Part shown: positions 52,611 to 62,310 of the stretch, piece after piece
Position numbering within the stretch: the first letter of the stretch is position 1
How the letters are laid out: each line of letters starts with the position of its first letter
NCBI GenBank assembly: GCA_002348385.1
Contig: DEBD01000013.1
Location: forward strand, 101,931-165,930
DNA length: 64,000 bases
Direction of reading: 5' to 3'
DNA from: Gammaproteobacteria bacterium UBA2965
Lineage (GTDB): Bacteria; Pseudomonadota; Gammaproteobacteria; Pseudomonadales; Azotimanducaceae
Notes under the pieces: model-generated
The model's input: only the letters and a program-made list of their open reading frames with translations
The model's database searches: none
Told to the model about the DNA's origin: nothing
Made by a program: the position numbers and the translations under genes

Positions 52611-52727
52611 CCTCTGCGCGTTTCGATGCCAGTTTATGGCTTGGTCAATGGGTGTTAGGGTATTCGCTGCGGACCGCTGCGCGTGGTGCGGCCCCGACCC
52701 ACATTCCCTCAAGTTCGGAGGATTGAG

Positions 52728-53927
52728 ATGGCAAGCGGCATCAAAGACAAAGTAGCCATTCTTGGCATGGGTTGCTCGCGCTTCGGAGAACGCTGGGAAG
52801 CTGGTGCCGAGGAACTCATGGTAGAGGCGTTCAACGAGGCCATCAGCGATGCCGGCGTCGATGTCAGCCAGATAGACGCAGCCTGGTTCTCCACCCACTT
52901 CGAAGAGATCAACGTGGGCAAAGGAGGGCTGCCGCTTTCCATCGCGCTGCGGCTCCCCAATATCGCCGTGACTCGTGTGGAGAATTTCTGCGCCTCCGGC
53001 TCAGAAGCGTTTCGCGGCGCGGTGTATGCGGTGGCCTCTGGTGCGTGCGACATCGCACTGGCACTGGGCGTAGAGAAGCTCAAGGATACCGGCTACGGCG
53101 GGTTGCCTGGCGGCGCCAGCGGCACGCTGACCCCGCAGTGGGCGGCCACAGGGTCGGCACCTGGCAACTTCGCCCAGTTGGCGAGCGCCTATCAATCCAA
53201 ACACGGGGTAGACCGAGATGACCTCAAGCGAGCTATTGCGCACATCTCGGTGAAAAGCCACGCCAACGGTGCCAAGAACCCCAAAGCGCATCTCCAAAAG
53301 CCCATCACCGAAGAACAGGCGCTCAATGCGCCGCTGATCGCAGAACCGCTCGGGCTGTTTGACTGCTGCGGCGTAAGTGACGGCGCTGCGGCCGCAATCG
53401 TCACAACACCAGAGATCGCCAAGAGCCTGGGTAAGGAAAACATCGTCAGCGTTAAAGCGCTGCAATTGGCACTGTCCAACGGATCCGAATCCGGGCATAA
53501 CTCCTGGGATGGCAGCTATTTCCACACGACCCGCATCGCGGCTGGCAAAGCGTACAAGGAAGCCGGCATCGACAATGCCCGTGACCAGGTGAGCATGTTC
53601 GAATGCCACGACTGCTTTTCCATCACGGAATTGGTCACCATGGAAGATCTGCAGCTGTCGGAAGAGGGGGGCGCCATTCGGGATGTAATGGACGGCTTCT
53701 ATGACGGCGATGGGCAAATTCCTTGCCAGATCGATGGAGGACTGAAGTGCTTCGGGCATCCAATCGGAGCCTCTGGCATCCGGATGCTCTATGAGATGTA
53801 CCTGCAGCTCCAGGGGCGCGCCGAGGACCGCCAGTTGGCCAACCCGTCCATCGGGATGACCCACAACCTCGGCGGCTCACCCATGAGCAATGTGGCGGCG
53901 GTCTGTATTGTCGGATCGTACGACTAG
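52728..53927 (+). CDS. Thiolase family acyl-CoA acetyltransferase (SCP2-like)
   Basis: 399 aa. The start is the ATG of MASGIKDKVAILGMG, preceded by GGAGG; an upstream frame is open but unsupported. The acylated cysteine is in TRVENFCASGSEAFRGAV (about Cys88) and the proton-shuttling His is in LKCFGHPIGASGIRMLYEM. The short, SCP2-type build matches the thiolases that need a DUF35 partner, here fused in the neighbouring gene. Expected reaction is Claisen condensation or thiolytic cleavage of a CoA ester. Confidence 0.9.
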   Translation: MASGIKDKVAILGMGCSRFGERWEAGAEELMVEAFNEAISDAGVDVSQIDAAWFSTHFEEINVGKGGLPLSIALRLPNIAVTRVENFCASGSEAFRGAVYAVASGACDIALALGVEKLKDTGYGGLPGGASGTLTPQWAATGSAPGNFAQLASAYQSKHGVDRDDLKRAIAHISVKSHANGAKNPKAHLQKPITEEQALNAPLIAEPLGLFDCCGVSDGAAAAIVTTPEIAKSLGKENIVSVKALQLALSNGSESGHNSWDGSYFHTTRIAAGKAYKEAGIDNARDQVSMFECHDCFSITELVTMEDLQLSEEGGAIRDVMDGFYDGDGQIPCQIDGGLKCFGHPIGASGIRMLYEMYLQLQGRAEDRQLANPSIGMTHNLGGSPMSNVAAVCIVGSYD

Positions 53928-54128
53928 CTGGGAGCCGTGGTTCATAGTTCGTAGACTGGATGCCGCCGGGTTTGCCCGCCGGCCAGCTGTCGTAACGGTA
54001 AGTCACAAAGCCTTACAATTACTTCATTTTCTGAGGATCGGCGCTGGCTCACAAACACCTTGCGCCATATAGGCCATACTGCATGGCTTGGAAGGGCAGT
54101 AGCCCCGAACGCGCCGAAATTGTTTGGT

Positions 54129-55394
54129 ATGCAGACACAGACAGAACTCCACAGCGGAGCGGAGTTTAATGACGTAACCCGGGTTCCGCGCGGCTGGCCC
54201 GGTGCACGCGCGGCCGCATTGCTTTGGAGCAAAACGGCGACTTGGACCCGCTCACTGCTGCGCGGTGAACTCGGGTGCTGCTTGATTCAAGGGACAGAAC
54301 GTCACGGCGGCGGGCCTATGACATTGTGTTACGTAGGCGGCGGTGAAGGCTTGGAATACCTCGCGTCGGTATTCTTTTCTGACAGCAAGCAAAATACAGC
54401 GAGTCCTCCCGTACGTTGGTGGCGCATCAGGCCAGCGCTCCAACGACTTGGATCGGACGCAGACCTGTTGGTGCTCGATCTCGATTTTCCTCTGCACTGG
54501 TTCACCCGCTGGTTCGTTGGCAGCGCCCCTGTACTGTCGGTGCCTCGCTGGTTGAAGCAAAGCATTGCGGTCAGAGCGCAAAGCTGGGAGGACATGTGGA
54601 CGAACATCCGCCGCAAAACGCGCAACGAAGCCAAACGATTCATTTCCAAATTCGACTTGAAGTTCGATCTCGTGCCGGGTGCAGCGTGGGGCCCCGAGTT
54701 CTATCGGACGCTTTATCGTCCCAGCGTGCACAAGCGATTCGGTAGTCAGGGTGTCATCGTCGACGAATCCCTCTTCGTCGCGGAATGCAGTAAGGGCGAG
54801 ATCGCCCGAGTATCCAGCGATGGCCGCGTACTAGCTGCCGTTCTACTGCATGTCGACAACGACACGCTGCGGCTGAAATGGTTTGGTTCCAGCACCGAAG
54901 AACTCGATGCCGACCGGGTCAAGGGCGCATCCGATGCCCTGGATCTGGAAACTCTACGCATTGCGGTCAAGCGCGGCCTGAACGAACTGGATATGGGCCA
55001 CTGTCGGCCGCAGCTGGACGATGGCGTTCTCAGATACAAGCAGAAATGGGGTGCCGCCATCCGGCGAGGAAAGGTTCCGAAAGGCCTGTTCCAGATTGTG
55101 GCACCCAAGCATTCCAGTGCTTGCGCGAGCGCATTGGCCAACAACCCGTTCGCTATATTGGAGCATGGCCGGTTGGTCTCCCGGCTCTGGGTGTCTAGCG
55201 TCGGCGCAACGGACCACGAGCTGGAGGCAGTACTGCGTCGTTATGCGGTGCCGGGACTCAGCCAGCTCAAGGTGTTTGCCGACAATCGCTTCACGGGCGT
55301 TGACGAGCAGGAAGCGGGCGCCCTCGAAGTACCTACGCAGTTCATACCGCTGCGTTCCACCGACGATGCCCTGCGTTGTTTCATGCAAGGATGA
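54129..55394 (+). CDS. FemAB/GNAT-like acyltransferase of a polysaccharide locus
   Basis: 421 aa from ATG 54129; a TTG at 54060 would add 23 residues. The C-terminal half is like FemAB/BioF2-type GNAT domains (WTNIRRKTRNEAKRF, VHKRFGSQGVI, VLAAVLLHVDNDTLRLKW, ELDMGHCRPQLDDGVLRYKQKWGA). Such enzymes add acyl groups or amino acids to surface glycans. No signal peptide is seen. Its TGA overlaps the ATG of the ABC transporter (ATGA at 55391-55394), so the two are translationally coupled, which suggests that the acylated product is exported by it. Confidence 0.65.
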   Translation: MQTQTELHSGAEFNDVTRVPRGWPGARAAALLWSKTATWTRSLLRGELGCCLIQGTERHGGGPMTLCYVGGGEGLEYLASVFFSDSKQNTASPPVRWWRIRPALQRLGSDADLLVLDLDFPLHWFTRWFVGSAPVLSVPRWLKQSIAVRAQSWEDMWTNIRRKTRNEAKRFISKFDLKFDLVPGAAWGPEFYRTLYRPSVHKRFGSQGVIVDESLFVAECSKGEIARVSSDGRVLAAVLLHVDNDTLRLKWFGSSTEELDADRVKGASDALDLETLRIAVKRGLNELDMGHCRPQLDDGVLRYKQKWGAAIRRGKVPKGLFQIVAPKHSSACASALANNPFAILEHGRLVSRLWVSSVGATDHELEAVLRRYAVPGLSQLKVFADNRFTGVDEQEAGALEVPTQFIPLRSTDDALRCFMQG

Positions 55395-57220
55395 TCGTGA
55401 GCAAGTATCGCAACATCTTTAATTCACTGTTCACCGCGACAGAGAGATTCCAGATCTGGCTGATGGTCATGAGCACCACTCTGCACGGCTTGCTGCAGGT
55501 GGTTGGTATTGCCTCGATCATGCCGTTCATTGCGGTGGTTACCAACCCGGAGCTGGTGACAAGCAATCAGTACTTACACTGGCTGTACACCGCGATGGAG
55601 TTTTCCGATACCCAGAGTTTCCTGATCTTTCTCGGGGCCGGAGCCTTCGTGATGCTCATCTTCAGCAATGCGGTGACCACCATCAGCTACTGGTTCACCC
55701 TGCGTTTCTGCAACCATCTCGAGCACGACCTGGCCTGCCGGCTGTTGGCCAGCTACCTGGATAAACCCTATGAGTTCTTTCTGGAGAAGAATACGGCGGA
55801 ACTCAGCAAGGTCATTCTCTCCGAAGTTCAACGTGTGGTGTCGGGCATCCTGTTGGCGACCATTGGCATCATTTCAGACGTCGTGCTCACCATATTCATC
55901 GTGGCGCTGCTGGTGCTCATCGATCCCTGGGTTACGCTGACCACATTCCTTTCCCTGGCCACGGCATACGGGCTGATATTCCTTGCCATCCAGAGCCGCG
56001 TCTCGCGCCTTGGACGAGAGTTCGTGCGCTTGAATGCGCTCATCTTCACGCGCGCTCGGGAGGCCCTGGAAAGCGTCAAGGAGATCAAGGTGTTGGGCCG
56101 TCGGCGCTATTTCGTGGACAACTATGCCAAGCATAGTCTCCAGGCGGCCCGTAATTCCGTGTCCTATAGGACCATGAGCCTGCTGCCCACTCAGAGTCTG
56201 GAAGCCGTAGCGTTCGGCGGAATCATCGGCATCACTCTGTACTTCATGATAAGCCACGGCAGCACGGGTGACTCGCTGGCTCTGGTGGCGATGTACGCAT
56301 TCGCTGCCTATAGGCTGCTGCCAGCGATGAAGGACATCTTCGAAGGAGTAGAAACCATCCGTTACAACGCCGCCGCCCTGGATGAACTGCTCGACGACTA
56401 TGATGCGAACGGCGAGCAGCCGGAGCTGAAAGATATACCGGGCAGCGAGCTACAGCTGAGTCGCATGGTCGAGGTCGTCGACGCCTCATATCGCTACCCA
56501 GGCCAGCATGTGCCCGCACTGGAGCGCCTGCACGTGGAAATCCCGGCATTGGCCAGCACCTGCTTCATGGGCGATTCCGGCGCGGGCAAATCTACCACGC
56601 TGGAAGTCATACTGGGACTGCTGCGCCTGCAGTCGGGAGAGGTGCGCATCGATGACGTCGCCCTTAACGCCCACAACCTGTCCACCTGGCAGCGCCAGAT
56701 TGGGTACGTTCCCCAGGTGGTCTACCTGACCGACGAGAGCATACGTCGCAATATCGCTTTCGGGGTGGACGAAGAAGAGATCGACGCTGACAGGCTAGAA
56801 AAAGCAGCAAAGCTTGCCGGAATTCTAGATTTCATCGTCAATGATCTCAGCGAGGGTTTCGATACCGTAGTGGGTGAGCGAGGTTTGAGCATCAGCGGAG
56901 GTCAGCGCCAGCGCCTTGGTATTGCCCGCGCCCTCTACCACGACCCCGCAGTGCTGGTGCTCGACGAGGCAACCAACGAACTGGACGCGCTCACCGAAAG
57001 CACACTGCTGGAACGCTTGCTGGCTCTGTCTGGCAAGACTTTCATTTTTGTCTCTCATCGCGCGTCGCTGGCACGCCGCTGTGATCAGATCGTGCTGTTC
57101 CGCTCGGGGCACGCGAGCGTGAGCGGGAGCTATTCGCAGCTGCTCGCTACCAGCGCCTATTTTAGGGAGCTGGTGAGCGAGAGAACGGCGGACACCTCGC
57201 AGTCCGCGGCCGGGTTATAG
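55391..57220 (+). CDS. ABC exporter (MsbA-like half-transporter)
   Basis: 609 aa. The membrane domain (about 1-320) has six hydrophobic segments. The ATPase has Walker A FMGDSGAGKSTT, Q-loop QIGYVPQ, the signature LSISGGQRQRLGIARALY, Walker B VLVLDEATNELD and the H-loop FVSHRASL. The type I exporter fold suggests flipping of a lipid-linked or polysaccharide intermediate. Start is ATG 55391, overlapping the acyltransferase stop; GTG 55397 is also possible. The next acyltransferase gene follows in the same direction. Confidence 0.88.
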   Translation: MIVSKYRNIFNSLFTATERFQIWLMVMSTTLHGLLQVVGIASIMPFIAVVTNPELVTSNQYLHWLYTAMEFSDTQSFLIFLGAGAFVMLIFSNAVTTISYWFTLRFCNHLEHDLACRLLASYLDKPYEFFLEKNTAELSKVILSEVQRVVSGILLATIGIISDVVLTIFIVALLVLIDPWVTLTTFLSLATAYGLIFLAIQSRVSRLGREFVRLNALIFTRAREALESVKEIKVLGRRRYFVDNYAKHSLQAARNSVSYRTMSLLPTQSLEAVAFGGIIGITLYFMISHGSTGDSLALVAMYAFAAYRLLPAMKDIFEGVETIRYNAAALDELLDDYDANGEQPELKDIPGSELQLSRMVEVVDASYRYPGQHVPALERLHVEIPALASTCFMGDSGAGKSTTLEVILGLLRLQSGEVRIDDVALNAHNLSTWQRQIGYVPQVVYLTDESIRRNIAFGVDEEEIDADRLEKAAKLAGILDFIVNDLSEGFDTVVGERGLSISGGQRQRLGIARALYHDPAVLVLDEATNELDALTESTLLERLLALSGKTFIFVSHRASLARRCDQIVLFRSGHASVSGSYSQLLATSAYFRELVSERTADTSQSAAGL

Positions 57221-57382
57221 CCCAGCGAGAACAGCATCACGGAGCCGGGATCGAATGTGTCGTAAAATTGGCTTAAACAGGATGGCGACCCATTATTCAT
57301 CCTTGAGGGCCTAGTATTGGATTCCAACGCCGGTTGCCAATCCTGGTGAGGTCCTCGGGGCGAAGCTGGATCGAGATGGAGC

Positions 57383-59197
57383 TTGATTAAGCCACTAAAT
57401 TTTCGACCTCTGACGCTGCAGGACGCCGGCGCTATTGCCGCACTGGAGCGTAGACTGTTCGCGCGATCGGTGCGTGATGGGGCCAGGGTACTCGCACAGC
57501 TTCTTGGTGACACAGAAAAAAATCACCAAAACTTGAGTGTCGGTCTGTTCCATGGGCGCCGTTTAGTTGGGTATCTCATTGGTTACATCAAAGCTGAAAG
57601 TGTATTTGGCGATCGATCAGAGACTGTAGCCTACCTCCGAGAATTGGCCATTCTGCCGTCATACGGCTCCAAGCTAGTGCATTTCATCACGAGGTTTTTC
57701 GAGCTGATGGATGCGTACTGTCCCGGCGCACCGTTGGAAGCCGAAGCGCTGGCCGAGACCGCAAATGGATGGTCGGCCCTGCAGGCGTTCGCAATTCGCA
57801 ATGGATACAAGCTAACCGAATCGCGTCCAACTACGGAACAAGCCAGGGGGATCTGGCTTCACGGTTTGCGCTGGGAAAGGGTGGAAGGCGTAACGGCCGC
57901 TGTTGATAAGCCACTCCCATTACCGGACGTTTCCTGGAGGACCGAAGTCGAGGGGCGGCAATTCGGCGTGAGGGTAGTGAAAACTGCGAGACAGCTTCTT
58001 TCCTTACGCTCTATATGGGATACGCTCCTGCGCGAAACTCCGGACCATACAATATTTCAGAGTTTTGATTACCAGTTGCTCTGGTGTCGTCATTTCCGAA
58101 TGATTGGGCAACTCAACGTCCTTGTCCTGACCGAAGACGACGACATTGTCGGCATATCGCCGCTGATGTCTAAGGTGATCCACTCGGCTGGTTCGATGAC
58201 ACGGCAACTGAGTTTCATCGGCAGCCCTTCGCAGGTGGATCGAGCTCGACATTTGTTTGGCCGCGACGCTGCCATTTGTTTCAAGGTATTGATGCGCTGG
58301 TTGGAAGCGCACAAGGAAGATTGGGACATGTGCAGCTTCTTTGAGCAGTCGGTAAATGAAGCGGCAACGGATCGTTTAGGCAAAGAATTTCGCAGGATAG
58401 GATGTAGGCTTTTCTCATCTGATGTTTATCTGTGCCCCTACATTGAGCTGGATGGCCAATTCAACGAATACCTGGGTAATCGTTCACGCAAGCTACGTCA
58501 GAATCTTCGTCGCGCAAGGCGCCAGCTAGAACAGCATGGGATCGTTTCTGTCGAGGTGATTTCGAACGTGCGTCAGGTAGCAACAGGCTTGGATCGATAT
58601 CTCGCATTGGAGAGTCGCAGTTGGAAGGCTACGAGCAATACCGGTGTTGGTAAGGCCATAGCCGACCGCGCCTTTTACTATGCCTTAGCTCGCCATTACG
58701 CGGAGTCAGGCGACTTTCAGTTACGATTTCTAATGGTAGATGGCGTTGATGTGGCCGCCACCTTCGGTATTCGCTTCGAAGATGTCTTCTACTCTCTAAT
58801 GATCGTCCATGACCAAAAGTATGATCGCGCCTCACCAGGAACACTCCTGGAATCTATCGAGCTCGAAGCGTGCTTCTCTCAGAACTTGCGTGAGTTTGAC
58901 CTGCTCGGAGGATTTGTAACCAACAAGCTGCGCTGGACGGCCACAAGTCGCCAAACACATCACCAACATTTTGTTCAGCTCAAAATTCGCCCCATGTGCA
59001 TATATGTTTTGCAATACCTTGTACGTCCGTGGCTGCGAGAGCGCCTTGAACGCTGGAATTTGCTTGAGGCTTGGGTGGCATGGCGATACCGTCTGGCTCG
59101 CTTAAAGTGGGGGGCGTTTACTTGGCAGGACGTTCGACGGGGCTTGTTCTCCAATCAGAATGAGAGGGAAGACCAATCAACAAACGCAGGTTGCTGA
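57383..59197 (+). CDS. Two-domain GNAT/FemAB-like acyltransferase
   Basis: 604 aa. The N-terminal 150 residues are a GNAT N-acetyltransferase-like domain (LTLQDAGAIAALERRLF, then LVGYLIGYI and AYLRELAILPSYG). The C-terminal part is of the CelD/BcsL/FemAB acyltransferase type (FQSFDYQLLWCRHF, then RKLRQNLRRARRQLE and FDLLGGFVTNKLRW). A fusion of two acyltransferase domains in one protein is uncommon. The start is TTG with the ribosome binding site crowded against it, so the exact N-terminus is doubtful. It ends inside the 3' end of the convergent sterol-desaturase gene (80-base overlap). Confidence 0.68.
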   Translation: MIKPLNFRPLTLQDAGAIAALERRLFARSVRDGARVLAQLLGDTEKNHQNLSVGLFHGRRLVGYLIGYIKAESVFGDRSETVAYLRELAILPSYGSKLVHFITRFFELMDAYCPGAPLEAEALAETANGWSALQAFAIRNGYKLTESRPTTEQARGIWLHGLRWERVEGVTAAVDKPLPLPDVSWRTEVEGRQFGVRVVKTARQLLSLRSIWDTLLRETPDHTIFQSFDYQLLWCRHFRMIGQLNVLVLTEDDDIVGISPLMSKVIHSAGSMTRQLSFIGSPSQVDRARHLFGRDAAICFKVLMRWLEAHKEDWDMCSFFEQSVNEAATDRLGKEFRRIGCRLFSSDVYLCPYIELDGQFNEYLGNRSRKLRQNLRRARRQLEQHGIVSVEVISNVRQVATGLDRYLALESRSWKATSNTGVGKAIADRAFYYALARHYAESGDFQLRFLMVDGVDVAATFGIRFEDVFYSLMIVHDQKYDRASPGTLLESIELEACFSQNLREFDLLGGFVTNKLRWTATSRQTHHQHFVQLKIRPMCIYVLQYLVRPWLRERLERWNLLEAWVAWRYRLARLKWGAFTWQDVRRGLFSNQNEREDQSTNAGC

Positions 59198-59918
59198 TTT
59201 CGTAATCGATCCCTAGCGGGTCACCTTCGGGCACACTTGCGGGATCTGTAAATGTCCCGAACAATCTATCCCAAATGGAAAATACGAATCCATAGTTACT
59301 GTTGCTGAGATTCGGGTTTTTACTATGGTGCACGAAGTGTGCTCTTGGGGTCACAAAGACGCGCTCTAACACATGCTGATATGGCAAATAGATGTTGGAG
59401 TGCAGGTAGTGCTGGTTGATGGTGTGGAACAGCGAATACCCCAGTACTGCGACACCGAAGTCGGGATTCAGCGGAAAAATCAGATGGGCGATAGTTGCGC
59501 TAGCAAGAAGAAGAACAACGTGTACGAGCGAGCCGCGTAAACCTGAGGCCCAGTAAAGGAAGCGCGAAGAATGGTGCCATGCATGTGTCGGCCAAAAGGC
59601 GGATGTGTGCAAGATTCGGTGTGCCCAATACATACAAAAATCCAACAAAATAAGATTGCCTGCAAACATTAGAACCGCCGGCCAACGCGCAATCAGCTCG
59701 TGCCACGAGCCCATTGCAGATGAGTCATAAAGCCAAGCTATTATTGGATCTGCGCATAAATAGTAAGCCGTAACGAACAACACCCCAGCCAGCATGCCTG
59801 CAATGTCCCAGGCGACTTCTGGCCTGTGCGTTTGCCGGCGAAATGGAAATAGTCTGGCGACTCCTTGGTGTGCGAATCCCACCGAAACCTGCACGACGGA
59901 GTCAATAAGCCAGTTCAT
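59118..59918 (-). CDS. Sterol desaturase/fatty-acid hydroxylase family protein
   Basis: 266 aa, about four hydrophobic helices. The iron-binding histidine clusters are HRILH, HAWHH and HFVHH, with HTINQHYLH between them. Members hydroxylate or desaturate sterols, fatty acids or lipid carriers. The C-terminal 25 codons overlap the convergent acyltransferase gene. Its ATG overlaps the stop of the upstream glycosyltransferase gene, ATGA, so it belongs to the minus-strand operon. It may modify a lipid anchor of the polysaccharide. Confidence 0.85.
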   Translation of the reverse strand: MNWLIDSVVQVSVGFAHQGVARLFPFRRQTHRPEVAWDIAGMLAGVLFVTAYYLCADPIIAWLYDSSAMGSWHELIARWPAVLMFAGNLILLDFCMYWAHRILHTSAFWPTHAWHHSSRFLYWASGLRGSLVHVVLLLASATIAHLIFPLNPDFGVAVLGYSLFHTINQHYLHSNIYLPYQHVLERVFVTPRAHFVHHSKNPNLSNSNYGFVFSIWDRLFGTFTDPASVPEGDPLGIDYEISNLRLLIGLPSHSDWRTSPVERPAK

Positions 59919-61099
59919 GGGGTGGTTTGGGGCGTGTCGTTAGCTTTCCGATCGGGGTTTAATGGAAATTTGAGCACAGACGGCGGCAACGCAATTTCGC
60001 AGGCTTCTCCCAAACAGGCCTCATAGTCTTGCGCGATGCGCTTCCATGAGAGCTCCTTTATGCGCCGCCGACTTTTCACGGCAAGCCGTTCAATCTCCAG
60101 GGGATTGGAAATCAAACGCTGGAGTTCAGCGCGTATGTCCTCAGCAGACCCGGGAGTTACACTAACGCCTGCGTCTGCAACCACTTCGGCGCAGCCGCGG
60201 GCCTTCGTGGTGATGATTGCACACCCTGCGTCCATTGCTTCCATTAAAACGGTGGGAAAGTTTTCCTGTAGCGAGGGGAATACGAATACCTTGGCCGACG
60301 CATAGAGATCCAGCAGCTCCTGGCCTTGCACGTAGCCGGTGAATGTCACATCTACTAGGAGTCGACGAGCTTCGGCGCGCAGCTTTTCCAGATACGGGCC
60401 ATCGCCTACGACAAAAATTTCCCACTTACAATCCCACCCTTGCAATGCGCGCAGCAGGTATTGAACTCCTTTTCGGTGAAACATTCGTGACACAACCAGA
60501 ATTCTGTTTCTCTTGGTATGCTGTTCTTCGTTGACCATGCGTGGTGCAAATCCGTTGGGAATAACCCGTACGGGAAGATCTATATGCCGTTGGAACAGCT
60601 CTTTGAGATGATACGAAGGAGATACGATCGCGGCCGCGTCCTTGACCACTTGCTTCCAGATAGGCCTGGCAAGCAAGTGGGCCAGTCTGAAGCGGTCCGG
60701 ATTGTAACCAGGCACATCCGACCCGTGGAGGGTCAGCACGTAAGGGAGTCCCGTCTTACGCTTGAGCGCAAGCGATGCGACACCGCTTGGTAGAGCAAAA
60801 TGGGTGTGATTGACATCGAACGGCATATCGCGATGGGCTGCCAACGATGCGCGATAGGCAGGATAGACGTAGCTTGCCAGTTCCGCGCTATTTGCCATGT
60901 ACCGTCTCGTGCGCAGCACATTCACACGCCGCACACTCAATAGCCCCGACCGCTCGAAGTGGGGTAGGCCACTCATTCCAGACGTAACAACATCTACCTC
61001 GTGGCCTCGATCACATAGCTCTTCGGCCAGGTGTTGCGAAATTACAGCGCCCCCGCCGCCCAAAGGCGGGAATTCGTAGTTCTGACACAATATTCTCAT
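59915..61099 (-). CDS. GT4-family glycosyltransferase
   Basis: 394 aa. The N-terminal Rossmann fold has the usual glycine run (FPPLGGGGAVISQHLAEELC). The C-terminal half has VVGDGPYLEKLR and the EX7E nucleotide-sugar motif in ENFPTVLMEAMDAGCAIITT. It would add a sugar to a lipid-linked oligosaccharide on the cytoplasmic face. Its start overlaps the end of the CapK-like gene (ATGA), and its end overlaps the desaturase gene. Confidence 0.9.
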   Translation of the reverse strand: MRILCQNYEFPPLGGGGAVISQHLAEELCDRGHEVDVVTSGMSGLPHFERSGLLSVRRVNVLRTRRYMANSAELASYVYPAYRASLAAHRDMPFDVNHTHFALPSGVASLALKRKTGLPYVLTLHGSDVPGYNPDRFRLAHLLARPIWKQVVKDAAAIVSPSYHLKELFQRHIDLPVRVIPNGFAPRMVNEEQHTKRNRILVVSRMFHRKGVQYLLRALQGWDCKWEIFVVGDGPYLEKLRAEARRLLVDVTFTGYVQGQELLDLYASAKVFVFPSLQENFPTVLMEAMDAGCAIITTKARGCAEVVADAGVSVTPGSAEDIRAELQRLISNPLEIERLAVKSRRRIKELSWKRIAQDYEACLGEACEIALPPSVLKFPLNPDRKANDTPQTTP

Positions 61100-62310
61100 T
61101 CTTGCCGGCCAACTAGTGAACGAATTGGACGAAACTTCCGAAGCATCTCTACCGGAATTTTGTCGACAAAGTTCAACGCAATCTCGATGTCATTGCCGAA
61201 AGTTTCTCGTAGGCACGATTTTATCTGCTGTGCAACGGCCAGTTTGGCACCTGCGTCACACTCCACATCTACATCGAAACGGCGTGGACTCACTTGAGTC
61301 AGCTGAAAACGATTAAGGTCCTCGATCTTCTCGAGCTGCGTCGTCACGGCATAGGGTGAGATGACCTCATCCTCTCTAATCAGCGCATCGATCTCTCGGC
61401 CTTGAAACCTGACGATGCGCGGCGTCGAGTCAAAGGCCCTGACCTCGGCCAGGTCGCCAATCTGCAGCCGTAAAATGGGCATGGAGCGCAGTTCCAGATT
61501 GGTCAGAATCAGCTGGTACCAGCCTGCGTTAGGCGAGTAAGGTGCCAGCTCGATCGCGATCGAGTTGTCGAATGTCTCGTAATATGCTGCGCCCGGCCGT
61601 TTCCAAGCCACCAGCCCCATTTCGGTGCATCCGTAGAAGTCAGACACTGGTGCCTGGAACTCACGGCTGATGTGGTCATGTGCCGCGTCGGTGAGCCCTT
61701 CCGCGGTAGTGATGACTAGATTGGGCCGGTGCAGGGGTTTGCCGTTCTTGCGGGCGTATTCGGCCAGCAGGCGCAGTGGCGTCACGCATCCATACAAGAT
61801 GCTGGGTTTGATAGCCTGGTAGCGAACGTAGAGCATTTCCACGGGTTGGTCGATGCGCGCGTAGCACCATCCGAAGCGATCTTTCTGAGTGGGCTCGCCA
61901 GTTCTGGCTACCAACATCACGCGCTGCCCAGGTCGGTATCCCACGTCGAGGAGTGCCCGAAGAAAGCGCCAATTGCGGCGCAGGAGATAGCTGCGGTGCA
62001 TGGCCACAGAGAACGGCTGGCCGGAAGAGCCCGTAGTACGCTCGATGCGCAGGTTGGCCGCATCGAATCGAGAGTTGGTTAACGCTAGGGTGGTGGTGCG
62101 TACAAGCTCAGATTTGGTAACCGGGCGCAGATCTCGAAACCTCCCCGGGTTGCCGTTTCGTGAGGAGGCCAGGCGATCAGCGTAGAACGGCACGTGCTTG
62201 ACCGCGTCGTCTATGAACGCGTCTAGTCTTGCGACAAAGCCTTGGCTTGCGTTCAGCAGTAACGGATCGTGACCGTGGGCCTTGCTAAGTGTGTCTGACC
62301 GCCCGCTCAT
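61096..62310 (-). CDS. CapK/PaaK-like adenylate-forming protein
   Basis: 404 aa. The adenylate-forming enzyme motifs are ERTTGSSGQPFSVAMHRS (P-loop) and VSDFYGCTEMGLVAWK. The overall size and the absence of a carrier-protein partner fit the CapK/coenzyme F390 synthetase-like proteins found in polysaccharide clusters, where they are thought to activate an acyl group. It is coupled to its neighbours by ATGA overlaps on both sides. Confidence 0.85.
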   Translation of the reverse strand: MSGRSDTLSKAHGHDPLLLNASQGFVARLDAFIDDAVKHVPFYADRLASSRNGNPGRFRDLRPVTKSELVRTTTLALTNSRFDAANLRIERTTGSSGQPFSVAMHRSYLLRRNWRFLRALLDVGYRPGQRVMLVARTGEPTQKDRFGWCYARIDQPVEMLYVRYQAIKPSILYGCVTPLRLLAEYARKNGKPLHRPNLVITTAEGLTDAAHDHISREFQAPVSDFYGCTEMGLVAWKRPGAAYYETFDNSIAIELAPYSPNAGWYQLILTNLELRSMPILRLQIGDLAEVRAFDSTPRIVRFQGREIDALIREDEVISPYAVTTQLEKIEDLNRFQLTQVSPRRFDVDVECDAGAKLAVAQQIKSCLRETFGNDIEIALNFVDKIPVEMLRKFRPIRSLVGRQE

